Origin: Podarcis raffonei
Taxonomy: Eukaryota; Chordata; Lepidosauria; Squamata; Lacertidae
Assembly: GCF_027172205.1 (NCBI RefSeq)
Contig: NC_070614.1
Span: forward strand, 43,081,001-43,145,000
Direction: 5' to 3'
Length of the DNA stretch: 64,000 nucleotides
Below, piece by piece: positions 32,031 through 44,600 of this stretch. The notes below the pieces were generated by a model. That model worked only from the letters and a program-made list of their open reading frames with translations, ran no database searches and was not told the DNA's origin. The position numbers and the translations under genes were made by a program. Every line of letters starts with the position of its first letter. The stretch's first letter is position 1.

Positions 32031-32039
32031 ATTTGACCA

Positions 32040-33031
32040 TACCTGTGGGGAACCTTCAAGCTGTACCCAACTGCAAGTGCACTGTCCCCACCATTGTTTC
32101 CTGTGTCAGTGAGTTCCATAGTTTATCAATGTACTGTAACATACTCGCCATTGAATTGGGTTCCCCTCCCCTCAAGATTTTTTCTGAATCATGTCTCCTT
32201 GAAGAAATTCAGAGTCCTAGATAAGAAAATGTAAATGAATTCTGCCCTCTCATTCTTGGAAAAGATGGCAGCAAAGGACCCTGCAGACCTCACTGCGCAA
32301 CACATTTGACAGATAAGTAAAGGTAAAGGGACCCCTGACCATTAGGTCCAGTCATGAACGACTCTGGGGTTGCGGTGCTCATTTCGCTTTATTGGCCGAA
32401 GGAGCCGGCGTACAGCTTCCGGGTCATGTGGCCAGCATGACTAAGCCACTTCTGGCGAACCAGAGCAGCGCACGGAAATGCCGTTTACCTTCCCGCCGGA
32501 GCAGTACCTATTTATCTACTTGCACTTTGACATTCTTTCGAACTGCTAGGTTGGCAGGAGCAGGGACTGAGCAACGGGAGCTCACTCTGTTGTGGGGATT
32601 TGAACCGCCGACCTTCTGATCGGCAAGTCCTAGGCTCTGTGGTTTAACCCACAGTGCCACCCGCATCCCGTTATTTGACATATAGGGAGCTACAATCGAA
32701 AAGTTTTATTTCACCAATACTTGTGATGTATCAGAACACTATATACTTAATACATATACGTATCATATATGTGACAAGTATATTGTTGGATATTCCACTG
32801 ACTGTTGGCACCCTTCATCAAATGTTTGATGAGCAGATAAAATTGATTAGATCTAACCATGATGAATGGAGAATGCAAGTAAACCAGAGTAAGCCCCATT
32901 AAACCTTAAAACATTTATTTCTGTGTGGACATCTGTGGACTATGCTTGTTAAGTATTGTCTGTAAGATTATGCCCTCCTTGCAGAAGGTCCAGGGTATTC
33001 AAGTGGAGACAGAAATGGAAGGAAGTAGGAC

Positions 33032-33071
<40 letters not shown>

Positions 33072-34321
33072 TTTATTATTTATAACCCACCCACCTGGCT
33101 GGGTTTCCCCGGCCACTTTGAGTGGCTTACAGCAGATATAAAAACACAGGCAAACATATTATTTCTTTTCTTGTTATTTGCTTTTAATCCCCTAAAGTTT
33201 GGCTGGGAAGCCTATAGTCCTCCAGATATTGCTAGACTACAGCCCTCATCATTGCTGACCATTTTCCATACTGTCTGGGGTTGATTGGTTTTGGAAGTGC
33301 CACACATCCCCAACCCTTGCCCTAGTGGAAGTGAAGCAGAATACATATTTAAAAAATAAAATGCAGAAGTTTGCAGAAGAAGCCAGAGATATCAGCATCA
33401 CTGAATGAAGGTGGACACTGAATTAAATTCACCCAAAAGGCTAGAAAGTCAGGCTCAGCAACTTTGGGAATCATGACCACCCTCAGCTGCACCTGGGTGA
33501 ACTGTGGGGTCTGAGAGATTTCAGGAATACTTTTTCTCCCTAAGTTTCTAGCTCATGGAGGCTGACAGAATCAAGAGAGATTTTACACAAGGCTCTATAA
33601 AAGGAGTCATACAGGAGGACCTGGAGCACCAACTCAACCTCTTCAGAATCACAGGGGCATTTGCCCTTGAGGGTTTGGGCAAACATGCATTCCCAAGGCA
33701 CAGGGGAAGGAGGCTGAGAGCCAGTGGACACAACAGTAATCCTACAGAACAGCAATGAGCAGCCATTCCAGTCATGCCAGATGCTCATGTGACTCCAGGT
33801 CCACTCAGCCAAATTCCAAGATGCTGACTGCACCATGATACATGTTGGAGTCTTCACTGGCTACAAGGTCTTCTATTATGAACTTCTAACGTCTAATTTC
33901 ACCCATACACCACTGGTCTATTATTATCTAATGAAAGGGAAATTAAAATAACAGTTCTGAATATTTTCTTCAGCAATTTTCTTCTGCAATTCCACAGGGA
34001 ATCCCGAGCATTGGATGAACAACTACACTCCTGCTTGGTTATTAACAGGGCTATAATTAATATGCTGCTCCTCAAAAATCCCTGTGTATTTTGTCTGGCC
34101 ACTGGCCACATAACACAAAGGATACTACAACTTAACCAGAATTATTTAAATACTGTCTGGGATCAGCAAGTCTAATTTTGGATACTTCCATATTGTGTCC
34201 CCTCAGGAAATTAATCTACCATTTAAATGAGACAATTTTTATGTTGGAAAAACCTATTCTAGTATTGCCAGAAAAAAAACATAGTTTCTGCATAAAACAA
34301 AGAGTTGCCTTTGTATTAAGG
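32040..34321 (+). other. remaining spacer and 5' flank of V2R-C
   Basis: No gene. The dispersed repeat resumes at 32055. A SINE lies at 32318-32669. (AAT)n with a minus-strand LINE 3' end (AACCCACCCACCTGGCTGGG) is at 33030-33150. A hairpin-type repeat (CCTCCAGATATTGCTAGACT) is at 33205-33326, shortened relative to the D and E copies. The V2R 5' flank runs from about 33590, with CAGGGCTATAATTAA at 34047. Confidence 0.6.
32318..32669 (-). mobile_element. tRNA-derived SINE (minus strand)
   Basis: Same family as 19426-19784, reversed: TAAAGGTAAAGGGACCCC at the left, CACCCGCATCCC at the right. It is flanked by ATTTGACAGATA and ATTTGACATATA. The D-E spacer has the single site at about 51787. Inserted after the array formed. 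Confidence 0.87.
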
Positions 34322-34539
34322 ATGGTGTTTTTAGTGTTCTTGCTGCTGGAACTGATTTCTTACAATGTATGTGAGGCTCACATAGCAAAATGCAGGCTCC
34401 AAGGTCCACACCATCCACTCCACATGTATCATCAGCCAGGAGAGTTCCTCATTGGTGGCATAGTTTTCCATGGTGGCTTCATCGTCTCTCCAGCAACATT
34501 CACTGAGGAACCCCCACCAGTACTGCCTGAAGAGCTCGT
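34322..34539 (+). CDS. V2R-C exon 1
   Basis: Signal [19 protein letters not shown], then [15 protein letters not shown]. Phe in GGIVFHGG replaces the usual Ser. Donor GT|GTAAGA. Confidence 0.9.
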
Positions 34540-36190
34540 GTAAGAGCTAAGCCACTCATTTTATTACATCAAAGGAATGATCAAACCTAGAGTTGCAGCC
34601 TCAGATTAATGAGTGAGGCAGCAAATGTTTACCCTTTTATCTGGGGGAATCCACTTTAAATATGAATGGGACTTATGCTGGTGCAAAAAAAGAGGAACAA
34701 ATGTCTTGTGAATTAAGAGAATATAGGAGAAATTCCCATTTCTGGATAGAGAAATGAATATAAATGTATTGAAATGTATGCATGCATGTTTGTTATGTTT
34801 GGGAGAGGCCTTATAAGCAGCCCATTTTGCTAGACTTTATCTGAACTACTAGACTATTAGTAAGAATGTATTTTTAAAAACCTGTTCTGAGGCTGAATGT
34901 CCTTATACTTTCATTTTCTGAACTTAGACTAAGCTTTGTTTCAGCACTGAAAGGTACTTATTATGAAGTATAGAACGACCAGCACTGACTCACGAAAAGG
35001 AAGTCACTGCAGAGAGAGACCAGAGAGACCAGAGACTTTGTAAGTGTCAGAAAAAGACCTCAGACATGTAAGGGAAGACGTCCCATGTGCCCCACATTAG
35101 CAACCCCTACTCTAGATACTACTGAGTTTAAAATATTTAAAAACTTGGACAAAAGTAAGAGCGGTACCTACAAATACACAAATCTAAGATGAGGAAAACT
35201 TGGCTTGCCAGTAGTACATGTGGAAAGGTTCAAGGGATCTGCATCAACAGAAGTATAGTGTCCTGATGAAAGGAAATAATAGTACTGCTCTATTCTGCCT
35301 TGGTCACCTGAAGTCTGTGTCCAGTTCTGATCACCACAATTTAAGAAGGATATTGACAAGCTGCAACACGTGCAGAGGAGGGCTACAAAGATGGTCTGGA
35401 AACCAAACCTTATGAGGAACGGATGAGGGGGTTTGGTACGTTTATCTATGATGAGACTGAGGAGAGGAATGATAGCCATTGTAAAATATCTCAAGAGCTG
35501 TCACCAGGAAGATGGAACACGCTTGTTTTCTCTTGCTCCAAATCAGGGTATTCAATTTACAAGAAAGGAGATTTCAAATAAACATCAGAGAGAACCTTCT
35601 ATTGATAAGAGCTATTCAATAGTGGATCAGACTGAGAGTTAACCCCACTGAACTCAATATGATTAACTACTCTGTTGATATGTAAAAGAATACTTATTTT
35701 GAAGTTCCTGCTGATACATTTGCAACTCTCATTCTAGGGTGGTGCCTAAGGGTTACCAGCACATTGTGGCCTTGGCATTTGCAGTCAAGCAGATCAATGA
35801 AGACCCTCACATCCTACCCAATATCACCTTGGGCTTCCACTTATATGACAGCTATATCAGTGCAAGGAGCACATATCTTGCCACACTGCTGCTTTTATCC
35901 ATGGTGGAGAAATTTGTCCCTAACTATATATGTGATGTTGAAAATAGTCTGACTGGGGTCATTGGGGGACTGGATTCTGAAATCTCCTTTTATGTGGCAA
36001 CTATTTTGGATATCTATAAGATTCCGCAGGTAGGACACTCATGATCAATACCTCTATTAGCTTGCATAGAGAAGAGGCAGGTTCCTCAGCATCAGTTCCG
36101 GGTGAAGATGAAATTGCAAGGAGAACCATGTATACCACCTTGAGATTCTTGGAAAATAAAGATGGTACATAATTGTAATATAAGCAAACA

Positions 36191-36224
<34 letters not shown>

Positions 36225-39200
36225 CTGAATAAAGGGGAAGATTGCAATACCTGTGGGGATGCCGGTGGCGCTGTGGGTTAAAGCACAGAGCCTAGGACTT
36301 GCCAATCAGAAGGTTGTCAGTTCGAATCCCCGTGATGGGGTGAGCTCCCGTTGCTCTGTCCCAGCTCCTGCCAACCTAGCAGTTCGAAAACACGTCAGAG
36401 TGCAAGTAGATAAATAGGTACCACTCCGGCGGGAAGGTAAATGGCGTTTCCATGTGCTGCTCTGGTTTGCCAGAAGTGGCTTAGTCATGCTGGCCACATG
36501 ACCTGGAAGCTGTATGCCGGCTCCCTCAGCCAATAAAGCGAGATGAGGGCCACAACCCCAGAGACGGTCACGACTGGACCTAATGGTCAGGGGTCCCTTT
36601 ACCTTTACTGCAATACCTGAAAAAAAATGTAACTCTAACGTCTTACACACAAATTTAGATCACTTACAGTATATAACAAATGCCACTGATGGGAGAGTGG
36701 GCTTCTCTCTCACCAGCAGTTTTTGGTTATGCATCATTTTCTGCTTAGTTAGGAGGGTATCTGAATTGAGCTGCTGAGTAAAGGGGGGGGGAGTTGCTTA
36801 CTGGATAAAAGAAATAAGATTTTAGGCACCAGTGGAAAAATTAGTGAGGAGGGCATGTCAAATAAGCTGGGGAAGTGGGGAAAATGCTTACAGCTACAAA
36901 AATCTTACAGGTAGGAGCCAGTACAATAACTATTCCTCTTTAGCACACCCAACATAATTAAAGATACAAGGAAGTTATGGCAAACTGCAGATACAATCCA
37001 GTTCCGCAGGCGAACAGTAAAAGTAGTTAGCAGCTGATTCACTAGTGAAATAAATGTTCATAAATAAAGTCTGAGAAGAATCAGCACAGTTTTGCTGTGT
37101 GATGGAGCATGTGCATCATGAAGAAGAAAGACGAAGCTTCAGAGAAGAAATGTGCATCTAACACAATTTGCAATTCTGACAAAACCAGAAAATGTCCAGG
37201 AAATCTGCTGTTTGGGGCACGGTATGTTCCCCCATTCAGTTTTATCCATTGTACATGACCCTGCCAAATTTTGCAACGACATAAAAAAACTTTTGTTTGT
37301 TTTTAAGTGAAGTAGACACAATGCCCTGCTCCAGTCATCAATGTGTAAACAAGATTCATAAAAATAGTAAAAAACAGACACAGTGCCCCTCTCCATTCAG
37401 CAAAGCACAGGTTTCCAAACCACAAATGGGAGATGATCCCAGTTTTCAGCCCATCTGCATGTGGGTCTTTTGTAAAAATTAGAGAGATGCACCAAACCCT
37501 GAAATGTTGACAAAGGGCATATTTGACTAACAGGGTTCACCACATAATGTATATGAATACTGTGAAAGGAATCTACTTTGTCTCTTCTCTTCCTCCACTT
37601 ACTTTTTAGCTCATTTATGGCTCTGCTCCAGTGATGAATGATAAAAGTCCAGGGCTTCCCTTCTACCAGATGGCAGCCTCAGAAGCCCTACAGTATGAGG
37701 GAATTCTCTCTTTGCTTCTGCATTTCAGGTGGACATGGATTGGAGTCATTGCAATGGACAATAACAGCGGAGAAAGATTTGTGCAAACCATTTCCCCAAT
37801 GTTTACCAAGAGTGGTGTCTGCTTTGCATTCCTAGAAAGAATCCCCAGTTTAAGTTTTATTTCTGAAATAAATGGCATGCAAGAACAGGGGGCAAGTATA
37901 AATCATAAAATTTTTAGCAGCACAGCTAATATAATAATTGCCTATGGAGAATCTTATTCCATAGCATATTTGAGATGGCTTCCATACCTATCAGTACATG
38001 ATGACATGACATACAATATAAAAAGTAAAGTATGGATAATAATGGCCCAGGTTGAGTTCACTTCATTAGTCATTCAAAGGAACTGGGATGCAGGAATATT
38101 CAATGGTGCTATATCCTTTGAAATTCACTTCAGAAACCCACCTGGATTTCATCAATATGTTGTGCACAGAAACCCTTCCAGCGCAGATGGGGACGGTTTT
38201 ATCAGGGACTTCTGGCAACAGGCCTTTGAATGTGTGTTCCCAGATATGACTGCAGACAAGGTGGAGGGGAATATTTGCACCGGAGAAGAGAAGCTGGAGA
38301 GCCTTCCTGGATCATTTTTTGAAATGAGCATGACAGGCCACAGTTACAGCATCCACTGTGCTGTCTATGCCATGGCCCATGCTTTACATACCATGTTCAC
38401 ATCCAGACTCAGGAACAGAGAAATGGCATACAGAGGGAGAGGGAAGAATCAGAATCAACAGTTTTGGCAGGTAATAGGCTAAACATCCTCAACTGGAAGA
38501 GGCCTGTTATTCCCCCACAAGATATGGGTTACCAAAATGTTGTCAACTTGCTCATTCATCTCAGACAAGGAAAATCACTTCCATGGTAGAAGTTTGCAGA
38601 CCACTAATATGTTACTGCATTCATAGTTAACAAGCAGCGGTAATGATCGAGAGAGATGTTTAGCATTCTCTTTATTCCATATGCACAAAATCCTCACTCG
38701 GAGCATGTGGTTGCACACCACTGTGGTGTCTCCTGATATCAAGAGGGACAGAGGGAAAGTGGTGTGGGGAGGGGGAGATAAAGAGAGGTTGTTAAAACGA
38801 AGTGAGGGATGTGGGAGAGAGAAAATTGGTGGTCTCTCCATCCTTGGACCTGACTCCACTCACAGTTGACTGTATCACCACCCACCACTTGCTGTAGGTC
38901 CTGCCCACAGGATAAAGGTACCTTAGCCATGTATTAGAACTGCGGCCTTTTACAAACGTCCTTTTTTTGTTTTCAATCTAGCTCCATCACTTTCTGAGAA
39001 GTATCTCATTTAACAATACGGCTGGAGATGTGGTCTTCATCAACCAGAATGGTGAAGTGGTATCTAGCTTGAATATTGTCAATTGGATTATATTCTCCAA
39101 CCAAAGTTTGCAAAGAGTGAGTGTTGGGAGGATAGATCCACAGGCTTCTCCAGACGCATCATTCATCCTTGATGAAGATGCCATAACATGGAACAGTTGG

Positions 39201-42200
39201 TTTAATCAGGTAGGACTGTATAATTAGATAATTCCAAGGAGATTCATTCTTGCATACGCAATGAATATTCACCTGCATGTCTACTCATTGTCTTTTAAAC
39301 TACATGTTACTGTGTAGAATATGACCAGAGCATCCAAGTACCACATTGAGAGCCAAAAGCTTACTGCTAGAAGTCACTCAAGGAATAAAGGCAAATATTT
39401 TATTTTATTATATTTATGAATATTTTATAAATATTTCTTAACATTATAAAATACTGATTTTTAACTGAAGAAAAGAGGATAGATAAGCCCCAAGATTTTG
39501 CCTTTCTTGCTAAAAAGTGGGGAACTGCTATGTAATCACAAAACCCACACATCCCAGAACAATAGAGGGAATATGACATCACTTCAACCATTACTACTAC
39601 TAAAAAAATATAGCCATTCTACATATTGCTGAAAGGCTGACTCAGCTTTGCATCATAGAGAGGGGCTCAGGAACATGAAGATTTCCAAGCTCATTGTTCT
39701 CTTGCTGATCCTTCTGCTCTTTCATTTACGTAATAGACTCGGCCTCTTTCTCTCTGTACTGAGACATGTCTTCCAGGATCCAGCAAGAAAGTGAAGGAGG
39801 GACAGCCACCTTGCTGCTACGATTGCATCCCATGTGCAGAGGGGAAGATTGCAAACCAGTATGGTAGGGAAAATAAATAGATTAAATAGATCCAGACTCA
39901 AAAGTAATAATTGAAAGGTGTTCTAAGGACAGTTGAGTTTACGTTTCAAAATAGATAATCTACTGTGTGTGTGATCCTGCCTCTTTGTGATCATTGCCGT
40001 TCAGATAATCTAAATATGCCAATGAAATGAGAATGACCATGCATTGAGAGTAGTTGGATGGTATGTGGTTCAAAGCATCTTCTTCTTCTTCTTCTTCTTC
40101 TTCTTCTTCTTCTTCTTCTTCTTCTTCTTCTTCTATCACTCATAGCCAAATAAGATTGTCTTCCATAAACACAGTTTTAACAATGAGTCTGTAAGTGACT
40201 GTGGAGGTCAGTTCTGGATCCACACGTCCTTCCAGAGTGGGGAGATTGGTTTCCGGATCAGAGTTGATCATTATGTGGATTGGCCAAGCGTGCCTTTGTC
40301 TTTGCGCATTTCTATCTTGCGTCCTGAGCATATCTAGAGTGGAACTTGGCACTCCTTCTGACTTACACAGGCTGCACCCAGGCTAGTGTGCATAAACATT
40401 CAGATGGCAACTGCACTGGCTGTAGCACTTACAAGACCACATAACTCTGAACCAATTAAATCCAAGAATACTGTGGTAATCAAATATAGTGGTACCTCAG
40501 GTTAAGAACTTAATTTGTTCTGGTGTCCGTTCTTAACCTGAAACTGTTCTTCACCTGAGGTACCACTATAACTAATTGGGCCTCCCGCTGCTGCCGTGCT
40601 GCTGCCGCACAATTTCTGTTCTCATTCTGAAGCAGATCATTCTTATCCTGAGGTACTATTTCTGGGTTAGCGGAGTCTGTAACCTGAAGCGTCTGTAACC
40701 TGAAGCATCTGTAACCGAAGGTACCACTCTACAGAGAATCATACCATATAAGGTTTTGACATACTGAGTATGCTCGGACTGTGGTCAGACTATTCTCGGT
40801 AACTGGAGTGAAATACAATACTGAGGTGAAATCTAATCCTGAAATAAAATTTTAGCAAACCATGAGGAAACTCCTTTGTTTAAACTGTGATTTGGACCAA
40901 TCATAAGGAGACAACAAAGTGCATTAGGAGGAAATGGGGTGAGGGAAACAAAGTGTTTCGATTGGATAGGAAATTAAACTTAATGGAATGTGTGGAATTT
41001 ATGCCAAACGTAAAAAACTGTTTGGAACTCTTTGTATGATGTTTGGTTGTTTTAGGGAATTATCCCCAGCTGAACCTTCTGTGCAGAATTAAATACTTTG
41101 GACTTCTTTTCCCCTCATGGTCTCATGTTGTTTATTGGCATATCCATGAGACAGAGAAAGCTTAGATTGCAACAATACCATATTACAGAGCATCAGACGG
41201 TACAAAACATGTGCTTTGAATTAAATAGAGCTCGTTTCTTCTCAGACAGAAAATAAACTTTTCAGCAAGCTGAAAAGTATGACCTAATATATTTATTTTC
41301 CCCCAGATATGAATGACTGTAATAAATGCTCAGACAAACACTATCCAAGCAAGAACCGGGATGCATGTCTACCCAAGGATATAAGCTTCTTGTCTTATGA
41401 AGAACCTTTGGGCATCAGTTTAGCCTGCTTCTCTCTTTTCCTTTCCCTGATCACAGTTCTGCTACTAGGTATATTTATGAAGCACCATGACACACCCATT
41501 GTCATTGCAAACAACCGAAACCTCACCTACACTCTCCTCATCTCTCTCCTGCTCTGCTTCCTTTGTGCTTTGCTCTTCATTGGCCGACCTGAGAAGGTCA
41601 CATGTCTCCTCCGGCAACCAGCTTTTGGTATCATCTTCTCAACTGCTGTTTCTTGTGTCCTGGCAAAAACCTTCACGGTAGTTTTGGCCTTCATGGCTAC
41701 AAAACCAGAATCCAGGATGAGGAAATGGGTGGGGAAAGGACTAGGCCACTCCATTCTCCTTTTCTGCTCCATAGTTCAAGTAGGCATATGCACTGTGTGG
41801 CTGGCAACCTCTCCCCCATACCCAGATGTGGACATGCACTCAATGACAGAAGAAATAATACTAAAATGTAATGAAGGGTCTGTAACAATGTTTTACTGTG
41901 TCATCTACATGAGCTGCCTGGCCACTGTAAGTTTTGCTGTGGCTTTCCTCGCCAGGAAGTTACCGGACAGTTTCAACGAAGCCAAGTTTATCACTTTCAG
42001 CATGTTGGTCTTCTGCAGTGTTTGGCTGTCCTTTACTCCTTCCTACCTGAGCACCAAGGGAAAATACATGGTAGCTGTGGAGATCTTCTCCATCTTAGCC
42101 TCTGGTGGTGGGTTGCTGGGTTGCATCTTTTCCCCCAAATGCTATATAATTATTTTGAGGCCTGAGCTGAACAATAGGGAACAGCTAATAAGGAAGAAAA

Positions 42201-42205
42201 ATTAA
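34322..42205 (+). CDS. V2R-C: vomeronasal type-2 receptor, six exons, intact
   Basis: Exons 34322-34539, 35738-36029, 37610-38470, 38982-39209, 39737-39863 and 41307-42205 total 2625 nt, 874 residues. It has one codon fewer than the others in exon 6: FYCVIYMSC for [10 protein letters not shown], near 41900, in the fifth helix. Open sequence continues 48 codons upstream of the chosen ATG, but only the inner ATG opens on the signal peptide and is conserved in all copies. Groups with D and E by exon 2 ending YKIPQ, GEVVS in exon 4 and TRPLS in exon 5. Introns are 1198, 1580, 511, 527 and 1443 bases. Intron 2 holds a SINE, and intron 5 holds a TTC repeat and a MITE. Confidence 0.92.
35262..35630 (+). 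repeat. CR1 LINE fragment in V2R-C intron 1
   Basis: Ancestral remnant; the clearest copy, with TGCCTTGGTCACCTGAAGTC, TTTAAGAAGGATATTGACAA and GTGCAGAGGAGGGCTACAAA. Confidence 0.7.
35738..36029 (+). CDS. V2R-C exon 2
   Basis: Acceptor ATTCTAG|GG, donor CAG|GTAGGA. Unique Gln in FAVKQINED, Glu in SMVEKFV and Ile in [12 protein letters not shown]. Confidence 0.92.
36110..36225 (+). repeat. SINE tail remnant with (ACAG)n in V2R-C intron 2
   Basis: The ancestral remnant of 6740-6820. Here its tail has expanded to ACAG units at about 36189-36220. Confidence 0.6.
36255..36608 (+). mobile_element. tRNA-derived SINE in V2R-C intron 2
   Basis: Starts GGGGATGCCGGTGGCGCTGT and ends CCCTTTACCTTTAC. 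A perfect 11-base duplication TGCAATACCTG lies at 36243-36253 and 36609-36619. Absent from the sister introns, so it came after the duplication. Confidence 0.9.
37610..38470 (+). CDS. V2R-C exon 3
   Basis: Acceptor TTTTTAG|CTC, donor CAG|GTAATA. 287 open codons; unique [16 protein letters not shown] in the binding lobe, and [13 protein letters not shown]. Confidence 0.93.
38982..39209 (+). CDS. V2R-C exon 4
   Basis: Acceptor AATCTAG|CTC, donor CAG|GTAGGA. Asn in SSLNIVNW, Ala in QASPDASF and Asn in ITWNSWFNQ are unique to this copy. Confidence 0.92.
39737..39863 (+). CDS. V2R-C exon 5
   Basis: Acceptor AATAG|ACTCGG, donor [25 protein letters not shown]; Thr for Arg before the second Cys. 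Confidence 0.86.
40078..40133 (+). repeat. (TTC)n triplet repeat in V2R-C intron 5
   Basis: About 18-19 uninterrupted TTC units (GAA on the other strand). Directly downstream, to about 40340, is sequence absent from the sister introns, so the repeat is probably the tail of an unidentified retroposon on the minus strand. Confidence 0.85.
40487..40729 (+). mobile_element. CAGTGGTACC-family MITE in V2R-C intron 5
   Basis: Begins TAGTGGTACCTCAGG and ends AAGGTACCACTC-TA. An extra inner inverted copy (ACCTGAGGTACCACTATA at about 40552) suggests a nested or duplicated terminus. Confidence 0.75.
41307..42205 (+). CDS. V2R-C exon 6 (seven-helix domain)
   Basis: Acceptor TTCCCCCAG|AT. Linker [19 protein letters not shown]. 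One codon shorter than the others at about 41900. Pro in CLLRQPAFG and Thr in WLSFTPSYL are unique. Confidence 0.95.
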
Positions 42206-44600
42206 AGAAATAATAAACCTGCCCTTTGCTTGCTTTCATGCTTTTTTCTGTGTGTACAGTAGAATATTTGGAAATATATGTTCAGCTGCTTCCTTTTATA
42301 TATATATTTTTAATGTACTCCAAATTTCCATAATTGAAAATTCATTTGTAAAATTGACTTATTTGCTTTGAAAAAACAATCATACGTTTACACATACATT
42401 ATTCTCTTGTAGCATGTGCTAATAAGAAGACTCAAAGCAATTCTTGTCAAAATATATGCAAGTAAATCTTTATCTGGCCTTAATTCTCAGTGATCAAACT
42501 TGTTTCACAGCTTTCAGCATAGTAGGATCTGTGAAACTGTACTATTGCAGGCCATGGAATATTGGAATATTCATTTATGAATTATTGTTCTGTTCTGCTA
42601 ACAGATTTTGCCATCAACCTATCCATACCGAAGATCGTAGAAATGAAGGATGATCCTCTTAAATCAGGCCAATGGACCATCTGGTCCAGCAGCCGGGACT
42701 CTCACTGACCAACCAGATACCTGTGGGAAACCTTCAAGCCGTACCCAACTGCAAATGCACTGTCCCCACCATTGTTTCCTATGTCAGTGAGTTCCATAGT
42801 TTATCTATGTACTGTGAGATAACATATGCCCCATTGAATTGGGTTCCCCTGCCCCCAAGATTTTGTGTGAATCATGTCTCCTTGGAGAAATTCAGAGTCC
42901 TAGATAAGAAAATGTAAATGAATTCTGACCTGGTCCTTGGAAAAGATGGCAACAAAGGACCCTGCAGACCTCACTGTGCCACTCATTTGACAGATGGAGA
43001 GCCACAATTGGTATTAATTCACCAACACATGTGATGGTTCATTCATAATACATATACGTTTTATATATGTGGCAAATATATTGTTTGCTATTCCACTGCT
43101 GTTGGCATCCTTCAGCAAATGTTTGATGAGCAGATAAAATTGATTAGATCTAACCATGATGAATGGAGAATGCAAGTAAACCAGAGTAAGCCCCATTAAA
43201 CCTTAAAATTTTTATTTCTGAGTAAACATCTGTACTGTTATACAGCAAGCTAACTATGCTTGTTAATGATTGTCTGTACGATTATGGTCCCCTGACAGAA
43301 GGTTCAGATATTCAAGTGGAGACAGAAATGGAAGGAAGTAGGACTAATAATAATTTATTATTTAAAACCCACCCATCTGGCTGCGTTTCCCCAGCCACTT
43401 TAGGTGGCTTATAGCAGATATAAAAACACAGTAAAGCATATTTCTTTTGTTGTTATCTGCTTTTAATCCCCCTAGAGTTTGGATGGGAAGCCTATAGTCC
43501 TCCAGATATTGCTAGACTACAGCCCTCATCATTGCTGACCATTTTCCATACTGGCTGGGGTTGGTTGGTTTTGGAATCCATCAACATCTGGAGTGCCACA
43601 CATCCCCAACCCTTGCCCTAGTGGAAGTGAAGCAGAATACATATTTAAAAAATAAAATGCATAAGTTTGCAGAAGAAGTCAGACACCAGCATCACCGAAT
43701 GAAGGTGGACACTGAATTAAAATTCACCAAAAGGGCTAGAAAGTCAGGCTCAGCAACTTTGGGAATCCTCACCACCCTCAGCTGCATCTGGAGGAACTGT
43801 GGGGTCTGAGAGATTTCAAGAATCCTCTCTCTCCCTAAGGTGCTAGCTCACATAGGCTGAAAGAATCAAGAGAGATTTTACACAAGGCTCTATAAAAGGA
43901 GTCATACAGGAGGACCTGGAGCACCAACTCAACCTCTCCAGAATCACAGGGGTATTTTGCCCTTGAGGGTTTGGGCAAACATGCATTCCCAAGGCACAGG
44001 GGAAGGAGGCTGAGAGGGAAACCACTGTCATCCCCCAAAACAGCAATGAGCAGCCATTGCAGACATGCCACATGGCTGGTGTGAATCCAGGTCCACTCAG
44101 CCAAATTTGAAGATACTGACTACACCATGCTACATTTTGGAGTCTCCATTGGCTACAATGTATTCTATTATGAGCTTCTAACTTCTAATTTCACCCATAC
44201 ACCACTGGTCTATTTTTATCTATTGAAAGGGAAATTAAAATAACAGTTCTGAATATTTTCTTCAGCAATTTCCTCTGGAATTCCACAGGGAATCCCGAGC
44301 ATTGGATGAACAACTACACTCCTGCCTGGTTATTAACAGGGCTATAATTAAATCTGCTGCTTCTCAAAAATCTCTGTGTATTCTTTGTGGCCACTGGCAA
44401 CATAACACAAAGGATACTACAACTTAACCAGAATTATTTATATACTGTCTGGGATCAGCAAGTCTGATGTTGGATACTCCTGGATTGTATCCTCTCAGGA
44501 AATTAATCTACTATTTAAATGAGACAATTTTTATCTAGGAGAAGCTAATTATAATATTGCCAGCAAAATCATAGAACAAAGAGTTGCCCTTATATTAAGG
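42206..44600 (+). other. V2R-C to V2R-D spacer
   Basis: No gene. 3' UTR-like sequence to about 42650 and the dispersed repeat at 42660-42990. The minus-strand LINE 3' end (AAACCCACCCATCTGGCTG) is at 43347-43435 and the hairpin-type repeat at 43483-43622. V2R 5' flank follows from about 43810, with the CAGGGCTATAATTAA block at 44337. Confidence 0.65.

Larger units (their letters stand above)
26979..32039 (-). mobile_element. 5'-truncated L1 LINE interrupted by a copia-like element
   Basis: Minus-strand L1. Its A tail is the T run at 26979; its truncated 5' end is at about 32039. Target duplications TACCTGTGGGAAACC (26964-26978) and TACCTGTGGGGAACC (32040-32054, one mismatch) flank it. Without the nested element it is about 1.65 kb and covers the C-terminal third of ORF2 plus the 3' UTR. 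The V2R-C, D and E spacers show the unoccupied site. Confidence 0.85.

Noticed and set aside
32956-33141. Poly-isoleucine or poly-asparagine proteins in the spacers
   Set aside because: These are translations of the AAT microsatellite next to a LINE 3' end.
34178-34321. Extended N-terminus of V2R-C through an upstream ATG
   Set aside because: The extra 48 codons are open by chance, are not open in the sister genes, and would bury the signal peptide inside the protein. The inner ATG is conserved in all five copies.
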